In this document: one piece after another, positions 1 through 9,300 of the stretch | Layout of the letters: each line of letters begins with the position of its first letter | Position numbering within the stretch: position 1 is the first letter of the stretch | DNA from: Blattamonas nauphoetae | Taxonomy: Eukaryota; Preaxostyla; Oxymonadida | Reading direction: 5' to 3' | Length of the DNA: 23,647 nt | Assembly: GCA_033064195.1 (NCBI GenBank) | Contig: JARBJD010000687.1 | Coordinates: 1 to 23,647 of the forward strand | The notes under the pieces: model-generated | What the model saw: only the letters and a program-made list of their open reading frames with translations | Database searches by the model: none | Told to the model about the DNA's origin: nothing | Made by a program: the position numbers and the translations under genes

Positions 1-1216
1 AAATCACACGCGAGGCTTGCCATCTTTGTTTTGTTAAAGCCAACTTGATGGGAGCTGAGATCTTAGGGTTTTGCTTTCATTTGGGAATAGCGGATATATT
101 CGATAAGTTGAGTTACTATGAAATCAATGCTTGATTGTCTGATTCCTTGCTTCTCGATTCTTTGAGGAGAAGAGTTAAGGTGGGATCGGATACTGATGTC
201 TGAGGTGTTCATCTTCTTTGGGGTGGACGAGAGAGACTGCAGAACCTTTTTCTGGAATCGTATGGAGGAGGAGTGATTAGCATGTCAATCAGAGTGCTGA
301 ACAGAAGTGTTCTCCGTTTCTTGTCTTTCAGTCTGTCCTGTTTAGAGACACTCGTCACTGCATCTCGCACATTCTGGCGATTCGCGTCTTCAGGAGACGT
401 TTGGTCACTTCGATGAGTGTCTTCAGTCTCACAAGTTGTGCTGTGAGATCGGTCAGGTCTTTGGGTGAGGTGAAGTCTTGCGATTTTGCTATTTTCACTT
501 TTCGATCAATACAGAGAATTCCTGGATTTCTCCGATGACATTCGGAGCTGGTGGGTCGTACGATTTTGCAATCTCGAAAAGCTTTTCCGTAATAACTCGT
601 TGTCTTTCTCGCTCGTGCTCTTCTGCAGTCTTCGGTATCTTATGAACAATGTCATTTCCTTTCTCTTCCTGATCTTTGTGGCCGTTCGTTGCGGCTTCTG
701 CTTTCTCAATATCAATGTCCTCACTTTGCTCTTCAAAAGTGTTCCCAGTAGTGGTATGTTTGGATCTTTCAGATCAGTCTCACGTTCTCCCCTCATTCTG
801 GAGTATTTTTGGGCTGTTGTTGTGGCTTCTGTATTCTGAGCATCCTGGTCTTGCTGTTCTGATTGGTCCCATTCAAAGAGCACGAGCTTGCGAATTAAAC
901 CTTTGATGAATTCTGCTTGTTCTTGGCTTCTCTTGGAATGGACTTTGAGCTGGTTCATCAACCAGTCCACCACTGCGATGATGCGTTCACGATCAGGTAT
1001 CTCTTTCTGGTTCTGTATCCGTTCATTCAGTGACGTGTAGAACCTGTCGATCTCTTCATCGACAGTATCTTTCTCACTCTTCGGTTTCATGTAGGCTGTA
1101 CCAATAGCATCAATTTCTTTCGATGAGAGACCACTTGGCGCTGGTTCCTCATTAGAGTCAGTGACAGTTGATGCGGTGACGTCTGTCTGCAGTGTGACGT
1201 GGCCTGGCTGGTTGAT

Positions 1217-1305
1217 GGGAGGTGGAGTTTGGTTGAAATGATCTGGTTGCGGTGTGACAGGGCTCACAGGAATGAAGGGAGGTGGAGTTTGGTTGAAATG
1301 ATCTG
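1217..1305 (-). repeat. Two-copy 29-bp direct repeat coding DHFNQTPPP
   Basis: A 29-base stretch at 1217-1245 recurs identically at 1277-1305, a 60-bp (20-codon) period. On the minus strand both copies read DHFNQTPPP followed by diverged proline-rich residues. The in-frame period suggests an expanding protein linker rather than a mobile element. Confidence 0.8.
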
Positions 1306-2689
1306 TCTGCTGATTGGCAGGGCCTGTCTGTTTGTCCTGATTGATGTTTAAATTGTCTTCTTCTTTTCGCTTTTCTTCTTCTTCTTTGTCTGAATGCTTC
1401 CTGTGCTTGCAGCAGTTCTTCAATTTTGTGCTTGTTCTTTTGTACACGTTCTGTTTGTGTGTTGTTCTTCGGTGAGGATTTAGATAGTTTGCCTTTTCCA
1501 CCAGTTTGAATCGATTTTGGTGATGGTTTTGGATTCCCTCCCCATTTTGCCTTGATGCAATTTCTTCCTCAATCTTACAGCAAAATTTCTTCCATTGGGT
1601 CAATGAGACCCTCTTGTCTCCCACCAGATTTTTCAGTTCCTTTGCCACTGTTGAGTTCTTGGACGACAAGATATTATCAACAAATGCTCTTGGCAGTCTG
1701 CCTGCAATCTCGTCTTTGTCCATTTCAATGGAGAGGAGGGTTTCCTGGTCTTTTTCGAAGTTGCATGTCCTCTGGGAGAGGACAGCGAACGGGACAGTCG
1801 GTGTGCACCCAACCATTGCGACGGCATCTTCCGCCAGCGAGAACGTCGGGAGACGAAAGATATGACAGGGATGGTTCGAAGAAGGCTCTGGAGATGACGA
1901 TGCTTGGGCTTGTGTTTGAGTGGTGGAAGGTTGCGGTTGCTTCTCTGGGGGAGGATCTTTGCATCTGAAGAGGGATGGTAATCGGTTGGTCATTGGGAGA
2001 GGTGTCGTCTTTCTTTTCTGGAGGGGGGAGTCGTTTCGGATCTGGAGAGGTGAAGATGAAATGGAGATGGTTGTCTTTGATGGTTGCGGGAGGGGGACAA
2101 TCGTCATGGATGTGGATGAGGATTTCATTGATGCTCGATCTGTCAGTACCCACTAATTCATCAAAACTGAAGGTTTTTCGCCGATTTTGAGGATCGGAAA
2201 TCTTTGGTCGAACCATCCTTGAAGCCTTTTTCATAGTGGAAGGGTTGGGAACGGAGTGACAAGGTGCTCATCAGGATGAGCATGAGCGATGTCTTCCCAA
2301 TCCCTTGATCTCCAGCAATGTAGAATGCATGACCGGGGCGTTCTTTGGGTCCTCCTGACTTGAAGAAGTGTTCAATGAATTTCAATATCTCATGAAGGAC
2401 GACAATGTAGACGGGACGGAAGAGCAGCGGAGTTGACAGGACAGTCGTATCATTCTTGAGCCAAGTCCTGGAAAACAGGATATGGCCATCATTGAGCAGT
2501 AAAAAGTCGCTGATAAGCTTGGCGACACCTTCAAACTTGGGCCGGGGGAAGTGTTGTAGGATTGGCTTGATCATATCGAGTGTTTCAGATTGAGCTTTGA
2601 TGATGTTTAGATTGATTGTTTTTTGATCGAGTTGCTTTTTTTCATCATCTTTTCGCTGCTTTCGTTGCTTTCTTTCATCTTTTTTTCGC

Positions 2690-2793
2690 CTTTTATCTTC
2701 TTCTTCTTTTCGCTTTCTGTCTTCTTCTTCTTTTCGCTTTCTTTCTTCTTCTTCTTCTCGCTTTCTTTCTTCTTCTTCTTTTCGCTGCAGTCG
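2690..2793 (-). repeat. Purine-rich coding repeat (KRKEEE/ERKREEE)
   Basis: Plus-strand units of the type cttcttcttttcgctttc recur about every 24-27 bp. On the minus strand they encode repeated E-E-E-x-R-K-R-K blocks of a predicted single alpha-helix or coiled coil. The strand asymmetry, all pyrimidine on plus, makes this a slippage-prone tract. Confidence 0.8.
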
Positions 2794-2965
2794 CAGCCGA
2801 AGCATTTCTGCTTCTTGACGAAGTCTTTCATTGTCCCGCCTGAGACTATCGACATCTTGCGATGGAGGATGACCCAGTGGGAGATCATTGAGAGTAGAAT
2901 TGGGAGGGGGATGATCTGCGCTCATGATATCAGCTAATCTCGCAGATCGTAGAATTTTACCTCGC

Positions 2966-2984
2966 GATCAAGACCCATAGTTCC
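2966..2984 (-). promoter_or_regulatory. Shared upstream motif GGAACTATGGGTC(T)TGATC, copy 1
   Basis: This 19-base block lies about 41 bp upstream of the ATG of the P-loop gene. It matches 18 of 19 bases of a block at 5655-5673 upstream of the next minus-strand gene, in the same orientation. The two genes share no obvious protein sequence apart from both starting with a coiled coil. It may be a core promoter or initiator-type element, or the edge of an old duplication. The function is inferred only from position and conservation. Confidence 0.35.
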
Positions 2985-4119
2985 CACCAGCAGGTCTTCC
3001 GACACGTTTTCTCACTGGTCATGAAATCGTTACTCAATGATCATTGAGCAACCTACCAAACATATTGAGAAAAGATGTGTTCAATGTCTCTCCTTAGAAG
3101 TCCTGTGAAATTCTCTTTCGTCAATCTGGCATCTCTCATCTGATCTCACTCTCCTGAACCTGTATTAAACAAACTTTATCAAACAGTCAAATTTGGACAG
3201 TTCTATACAACAGAATCAGTGACTGAAACGTTCAAATTAAGCCGGTGTTCCATGCAGAGTTCACCGCGATCAAGAAATGAGACATTCTGCTCGATCGGAA
3301 GATGCAAAGACCACAAAAGAGTGATCGATTGGCAGAGGCGTGGATCTTCTCCAGATGATGGGTCTCCAAACAGGGCAGTACCCGTGATGAAGGAAGCAGT
3401 TGATACGAGTTTGATCGTTGCTGTACTCTGAACAGTGCTGAACCGCAATTGGCGGAGGTTGAGGAAAAATCGCCGTGTGTGCTTAAAAAGTTGTGAATAA
3501 CCTTCGTTGCTTCGCCATTCAGGAAATTAGGAGAAGATCTGGCTTGTTTTGTTCCAATGGAAATTGTGGTCCTCTTCACACAATATATCCATTTTTTCTG
3601 GTTGATTCTGAATTTTTTGCCGCTGATTTACCAATGTTTGTTGTTGTGACTCTTGAAGAAGCGAAATACTTTATCGTGTAGAATTTTTGAGCTGATTGAG
3701 GACAACGACGATGTCAACGTCCCTGTGCAGGAGAGCACATTGATGTGACCTTTGATCTCCCCACATCCATCGATTCCGCCGACCCAGCGTCACTCAAGTC
3801 AGAGCATTCATCACACTCTCCCACTCGCCCTCAACTCCCGATTTCAACTGGAGATGAGGAGTCAATGTATCCCGCCTTTTCCGATTCAAGGTTGTAGATT
3901 CTGTGATTGACGCTGCCGGTTGATGATCGTAAGCATCACGACGTTTGGGTACATCACGGTGTGATGCTAACAGTTTATTGACAACAGAGAAGGAGAGGTT
4001 GTCGGTATTAAACAATTCATTCCATTATTACGATTCATTCCGTCTTTGTGTTGGAATGAAAGTCTCAAGATAAGGAGTGTATAGTTAAAGGGTACGATCG
4101 AACTCAAGAATCGATCAAA
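2985..4119. other. 1.1-kb spacer with a faint coding relic
   Basis: No convincing gene fills this divergent spacer between the minus-strand P-loop gene and the plus-strand secreted protein. Short open frames occur on both strands at 3200-3680, but none shows a recognisable domain. The best coding-like stretch is near the right side and is listed separately. Promoters of both flanking genes must lie here. Confidence 0.5.
3687..3897 (+). pseudogene. Possible C-terminal relic of an unknown plus-strand gene
   Basis: The plus strand first reads FELIEDNDDVNVPVQESTLM up to a TGA. In a neighbouring frame it then continues with a natural-looking acidic and Ser/Pro-rich tail, containing DLPTSIDSADPASLKSEHSS and SMYPAFSDSRL, up to TAG at 3895-3897. 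The composition is protein-like, but the frame change and lack of a start suggest a relic or an unseen small intron. The family is not recognised. Confidence 0.22.
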
Positions 4120-4635
4120 ATGATTCTATTCACCGTTGTGTCAGCTATCGCCGGATTGAATGTGGGGAACTACACGTTCGCCGTTGAAGACCTGATGCTG
4201 AATGGGTCAGCATACTCTCTACCGCTGTCGTATAAGAAGACGTTGTATTTCAACCTTCTAGCACCAGTGGAAGTTACTAAAGGCTGTGTGAATTACAACT
4301 GGACGGAGATACTCTCTGCATACACAGCTGAAGATATGAGTATCATCGACATGTGCTTCCCTGTTGCTCTGAATGGAAGTGAAGAGATTGGCCTCATCCA
4401 AAAGAACCCCCGTGCGCCACCGACTGGTCTGTTCGTCAACTACAGCGTGCACACGGGCTCTCCAGGGAATTTGAACATCACGATGAACTGCAATCGTGTG
4501 TCGAACATGCAGGCCCAAGAAGTTGGGATGGTCAGCTATTCAGTGCTCTGGAACCACCCAGCTTTCTGTCCTCGTCCAGTTAACAAGAAGTCCAAGTTCA
4601 CTAACCACCTGTTCAACCAATTTGGAATGGCTTAA
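4120..4635 (+). CDS. Small secreted protein, MRH/ATG27-like lumenal domain
   Basis: The protein has 171 residues. The ATG at 4120 follows an A-rich leader and opens a short hydrophobic signal peptide (MILFTVVSAIAGLNVG). The mature part has several N-x-S/T sites (NYT, NGS, NWT, NYS, NIT) and paired cysteines. It ends in the pattern 'NITMNC ... SYSVLWNHPAFC', which resembles the closing strands of the mannose-6-phosphate-receptor-homology fold used by ATG27 and other Golgi/endosomal cargo proteins, where an 'xYxxxWxTxxAC' strand closes the domain. No transmembrane helix follows; the product ends about 25 residues after the last cysteine, so it is either secreted or truncated before a membrane anchor. 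The MRH assignment rests on motif resemblance and is tentative. The secreted glycoprotein call is firmer. Confidence 0.55.
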   Translation: MILFTVVSAIAGLNVGNYTFAVEDLMLNGSAYSLPLSYKKTLYFNLLAPVEVTKGCVNYNWTEILSAYTAEDMSIIDMCFPVALNGSEEIGLIQKNPRAPPTGLFVNYSVHTGSPGNLNITMNCNRVSNMQAQEVGMVSYSVLWNHPAFCPRPVNKKSKFTNHLFNQFGMA

Positions 4636-4924
4636 CAAGCCTTTTCAATGTTTTTTAATCAAGTTTAATTTTGAGCTTTCGTTTCGTTCTGAGTGTCCCT
4701 TTTTGCCAGATCCGGATATCGTACACATGCCCACAGATATCTTTGTACAATCCTATTCAAACAGATCTCTAACGACTTCAGAAAACAGAGGCCAAAAAAT
4801 GAAGTGTTTCTGTGTGGGAAATGGGTTTACCATCACGACAGGATCTGACAAACTGTTTCTTCGCGAGGGGAACAACTAATCACGAACATTCATTTTAGTG
4901 CATGCCTATTTCCGCTTTTGAAGG
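4636..4924. other. Convergent 3' spacer
   Basis: This spacer lies between the convergent plus gene ending at 4635 and the minus gene ending at 4925. It is T-rich just after the plus-strand stop. No gene or clear hairpin terminator was seen; in a eukaryote this should hold both 3' untranslated regions. Confidence 0.4.
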
Positions 4925-5650
4925 CTAGGTTTGGGTAAACAGACGGTTTTCAAGAATCCTATTGACCACGACATAGACGCTGTGGAGGGTGGTTTTGCGA
5001 GAGTCTTCAATGGTGGGAGATGTGATGCCCTTGTCAGCCAGTTCTTTAAACTTGCGAAGTGTCTGTTTGTCATCTTTCGTGAAGAACATTTGTGTGCTTG
5101 TTATCAGAACGTCTCGGATCGTCTTGGAAAGTTGGCTGATGAGCGGCTGTAGATCCTCATGTTCATGTTCGGTGATGAGATCTAAAGCAGTGAGGAGTCT
5201 GACTTCGAGTGATGGGTGAGTGACGAGAGCATCCAATTGCGATTCATATTCTTGATAGGAAGTGCAAAGCATCAAAAGGTGTGAAAGGAATTCGATTTGT
5301 GTCTCTGCTTTCAGGTGTGGATACACACACACGACAAGCTCAACGCCGGTCGGGCGTTGCTCCTGAAGGTTGTCGAAGTCTTCTGCAGCGGTACGAGAAG
5401 TCAGGGCGTTGATGAGAGTGAGAATATTGCATTCATCTTTGTCTCCAAGCTGTTTTACACTGTGTTCGTTTTCTTGTTCGAGTGCCTCGTTTAACCGGGT
5501 AATTTCCGTATCCTTTTTTGTGTTTTCTCGCTCCAGTTTCTCAATTAACGCAAGGCATTCCTCCTGCGAGAGTTTTTTTGCTGCAGTATTGGATTGGTGG
5601 GAACTTGGATCCATAGTATCATCTCGTTCCTCAGATGAAAATGATGACAT
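4925..5650 (-). CDS. Coiled-coil and helical-repeat protein, unknown function
   Basis: This is a 241-residue product without a signal peptide or membrane segment, so probably cytosolic or nuclear. The first 20 residues are Ser/Asp-rich. About residues 25-70 form a heptad-like coiled coil rich in Glu, Leu and Lys. Residues 75-235 are amphipathic helices spaced like ARM/HEAT repeats (LTALDLITEHEHEDLQPLIS and similar). The ATG at 5650 is the first in the frame. The 19-base motif shared with the P-loop gene ends only five bases upstream of it, so transcripts starting at the motif would have a very short leader. The stop is TAG at 4925-4927. I do not recognise the family. A distant relative of the armadillo-like paralogs further right is possible, but the DCSPFLxW motif is absent. 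Confidence 0.65.
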   Translation of the reverse strand: MSSFSSEERDDTMDPSSHQSNTAAKKLSQEECLALIEKLERENTKKDTEITRLNEALEQENEHSVKQLGDKDECNILTLINALTSRTAAEDFDNLQEQRPTGVELVVCVYPHLKAETQIEFLSHLLMLCTSYQEYESQLDALVTHPSLEVRLLTALDLITEHEHEDLQPLISQLSKTIRDVLITSTQMFFTKDDKQTLRKFKELADKGITSPTIEDSRKTTLHSVYVVVNRILENRLFTQT

Positions 5651-5654
5651 TTTG

Positions 5655-5673
5655 GATCATGACCCATAGTTCC
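5655..5673 (-). promoter_or_regulatory. Shared upstream motif, copy 2
   Basis: This is the partner of the block at 2966-2984 (18/19 identical, same orientation relative to the gene). It lies immediately upstream of the 241-residue coiled-coil gene. The close spacing to the ATG fits an initiator-type element in a compact protist promoter, but that is inference. Confidence 0.35.
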
Positions 5674-6353
5674 AGCAAATCGAATGAAATGAGAAATTCA
5701 AAGTCGTGAGAGTGGGACAACCGTTCCATCTCACGTGATGGATGAGAAAATCAGTCGAGTGTAAAATGTAGTGCGAAGTGAAATCATGACATGAATGAAG
5801 TGAAGGAGTGACATGGGAGATGAAGATGAAGAGAGATGAAGGACGACAGCCAAGGGCTACACAGCATCTCACACAAAATCAAAATAAAAACGTTCTGATA
5901 AAAAAGCTTTGTGTAAAGAAAGTGAGATGTTAAGTGGAGAAAGGAAGATGAAACTATAAGCAGGGATAGCTGAGTGATGAAGATAGATCGAAGAGCAGTG
6001 AAATGGTGATAGTTGGTGAGGGTGGAATCTCAATCGAATCCAGAAATCAAGAGCCCATCCTTCCGTGAGAGTCGAAGGTTCTTCATCCACAAAATGAAGC
6101 AAGGATGAAATGGAAATAAGAGATGGAAGAGGAACATCCAACCAGTATCGAAGGAGAGGAGAATGTAAAAATGAGAGAGATAACAAGACATGAATCTATC
6201 GTCTCTCTTGTGAAGTGGATGTGTTGAGTGAAATGAGTCACATGATCGAGAGAACGGAAGTGTATGATGTCGTCTCGGGATAAGTTGTGAAGTGGCAGGA
6301 TTCGATTGTTGGTGTGAGATGTGAGGGTGAGTGGGAGAGAGAGGTGGGGAGTG
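5674..6353. other. 680-bp spacer upstream of the coiled-coil gene
   Basis: This is GA-rich on the plus strand with many short degenerate repeats of the type gatgaa/gagatgaa. Minus-strand open frames of about 105 codons occur, but they are made of the complementary Ser/His/Leu/Phe bias and show no domain. It probably holds the 3' region of the large surface gene and the upstream region of the coiled-coil gene. No gene was supported. Confidence 0.45.
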
Positions 6354-9300
6354 TCAGGAGAGAGCGATGTGTTGCGCTTTCTGAGCGGATACCATTCCAT
6401 CCATCGACGACAGTCGAGAAATGATCGAGTCCACTGATGGACGCTCGTCAGGGTTCACAGACAGGCATTCCTCAATCAGATTTTTCATCTTCTCTCCGAT
6501 TCCTTCCATCGGCGGCAGAATCCCAATCGACATGTTCCGGTGAGCATTCACTCCATCCTGCTCAGCGAATGGAACAAGACCAGTCTCAATTTCCCACAAG
6601 ACGAGGCCAAGCCGAAAAACCGACGCTTTCGTTCGGTCAATCGATTTCCCAACTTCTCCCTCGTTCGTCTTCCTTCCCTCTTCTCGCTCTTCCACCTCTT
6701 CTGGTGCCTGCCATCGAACATCATCACGGTGTACTTCACTCTGACGAAGTGGGTGGGGACGAATAATCTGAGCTGGGCGGGAGGGTGTTGGTTTCTGTAC
6801 TGTTTCATCAACGGTATCGTGAAGAGAGTTGTCTGTTAGTTCATCATCTGGACGTGCTTTTTCATCGATTTCTTCATTCTGTTGCGTTGGCTGTTCTGTG
6901 AGTGGATTTGGTTGAGTTGTGTCTGACTTCAGAATCAGACTCATCGACCTCTCTCCACTCAGCACAACCGAGTGTGATGTCAGTTCCGTCAGAATCGCTG
7001 AATAGTGCGACATCTTCATCGCACGCGACAGGCCTCGAGCAACCGACAACTGCGCCCAACGCCGGTCCACTCCAAGTTTTGAAACATGAAGACGACGATA
7101 CAGAGTTTCTGTCTTGTCAACAACTTCCACATTTCCACTCTTCTCTCCACAGCTCAATCCACACACTCTGTTCTCAAATGCAATCTCCCGCTCTTCCTTC
7201 TCTTCTGCGATCTTCCTCGTTTCACTCCGCTCGTTCTCAGTCCAATGCCCAACGTTCAGTGTGTTCCCATTCAGCCCTCGAACAGAAGACACATGAGCTG
7301 TGGGTGCGTTGAGATCTTCCTCAACTTCTTCATATTTCTCCACTTCCTTCTCTTGTGGAGACATCAGAGGTTCTTTGTCTTCCTTCCGACCATTCTTCTT
7401 CCTCCTCCACACGCACACAATGATCAGCAGTACGAGGACGAGAAGAGCGACAGCCACAACAATGACCAGAGGAAGCCACCACTTCATGTTGTCTTTCAGT
7501 GATTGGGAGAGTCTCTCGATTCTGTTTGGTTGGATGACGAATGTCGTGTTGGTTCTTTGCTCTTCTCCGAAAACCAGCCGACCTCGCCATTCTAATTCTG
7601 GTTTCAGTGAGCTGAGTGACGACGAGCTGAGAGTGAGTTTGATGGAAGTCTCTGTGAATGAAGTTGTTGTGTTTCTGTTGAGTGAATGTCGTTGAGGTGT
7701 TCCTTCTTGCTTGTCTTTCGTCACTTCAAACACTTCAAGAAACAAGCCACACGGAATCAGAGTTGATCCTTCCATTTCGATTTCGTAGAGTGCCTCCTTC
7801 TTGTCGAACGATGATGTCGACGTGTTTGAAAGAGTTGGGATGAAGAAAGGCGATACCAATTTGAGACCATCGCCCTCCATTGAGCATCCGTCTGTAATAA
7901 TCCAAGCCGACGGACTTTCTGTTGTTCCATCTCCCCCTCTTGGGCTCCTCACATCAATCGAGCCATTGCCAGAGCAGATCAGATTTCGGCGAAAAGAGGA
8001 GAAGGATTGGAGACTGGGGAAGTTGTCCGAAAACAAGGAAGACACCAGTGAGACACTTCCTCCTTTCATGTTGAGGAAACCTTGTGCCAAACACAGCATA
8101 TCCTGGTGTGAGACACTGGTTGTACAGTTTGATAACTGAAGGACTCCACTTGTCCATGAACAGACATCTTCAGTTTCTTCCTCGTTTTGAGTTGGAGACG
8201 ATTTTGGTCCAGTGATGATTCCTTCGCGCAGGATGATCGTCGCTTGTGTCGCAGAGATGAAGACAAACGATGGATCAGATGATTCAAGCCACACATCCAC
8301 ATTCCGAAGCTCGAGGAATCCAGACGCGTCCACAACAATCACAGCTGACAGCGAGTCCAGAGAGAATGACGAAGGAACGATCAGTGACGGTTCAGAACTA
8401 GTCCCATTTCGAATCACAACGTGCATCCCTCCGACAATCCGAATCCCTTCTTTCATCCTCACTGAGTCCACAATCTCAATCGTCGGTCGAACAATCACAA
8501 GTCCGGAAACAATCTTCCACACTTCAGAGATCGACGAGCATGCTCTCTCCAAATCTCCACAAAACGGACTTTCCTCCAAAGACGACGAATCTGTGAAGAT
8601 GTTGAAAGATGACGGTCGCTTTCCTGTCTCCCCTGAAACAGTCTCCAAAAGCAGGATGTCTCCATCGTCCTCATTCAGCGGCTGTATTGATGTCACTGTG
8701 TATTCTGTGACGAACTGTAGTCCTCCCTCCCATCCAATCTGAGTCTCTCCTGACATTCCTTTCGTCGACGACGAGAAATGGACGATCACGAACAGCGTCG
8801 AGTTCAGTGTCACGTTGTATTCTGTCGAGGGAAGAAGATCACTCCCTGCCACTTCGACAACACAGCTCGTGTTCAAATCGTTCGCAAAAGAGAAATGGAT
8901 GTCATGAAGAGAAGGAGGATTGGGAACAGAAACAACAATTCCACTCATGACGACAAAATGTGCTGACCCACCATCTCGTTGGAGCGTGTACTTCTTTCCA
9001 AAAGCGAGTGTGGATGTATTCTCATCCTTCCCAACTTGAAATTCAATTGAACAGTGTGTGTCATTCACAATTGCCACAGGAGTGAGAGGGATCCACACGC
9101 TAGAACCGTTGCTGAAGTAGACAGATAATTGAGTCGATGTCAACAGTTGACCAGTCAAGACAAGTGTCAATGTTGTTCGATCTTTGTTGAGATGTCGAAA
9201 GACACAATCTTCAATTCGGGCAGGCTCATCCGGCGTGTTGAATGTTGAGGCCGCTGTTTCGATGTGGATCTCAGTCGATCCTTCCTCAATCCTTTTCACA

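Larger units (their letters stand above)
355..2925 (-). pseudogene. Decayed coiled-coil P-loop NTPase gene
   Basis: The clearest part is the first 254 codons from the ATG at 2925. They encode a proline-rich start, a highly charged K/E/R coiled coil (about residues 25-100) and then a helical region ending in a Walker A motif, GDQGIGKT at residues 205-212, followed by SLMLILM. This predicts nucleotide binding. Further downstream, coding-like sequence continues but in at least three different frames, including a Pro/Gln/Ser-rich linker, a FNQTPPP repeat, a K/E-rich stretch and an acidic helical C-terminus ending near 355. No GT-AG introns obviously join the frames, so I read it as a decayed gene. 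The arrangement (variable N-terminus, then 'GxxGIGKT') recalls the NTPase of Crinkler/RHS-type proteins, but I see too little of the Walker B and sensor regions to assign it. Two separate genes is an alternative. Confidence 0.5.

Noticed and set aside
506-906. Plus-strand open frames opposite the P-loop gene
   Set aside because: They are complements of the acidic/charged minus-strand coding sequence and show only its Phe/Ser/Leu shadow bias.
2616-2937. Plus-strand frames made almost wholly of Phe and Leu
   Set aside because: They are the antisense of the K/E/R coiled-coil repeat, not membrane proteins.
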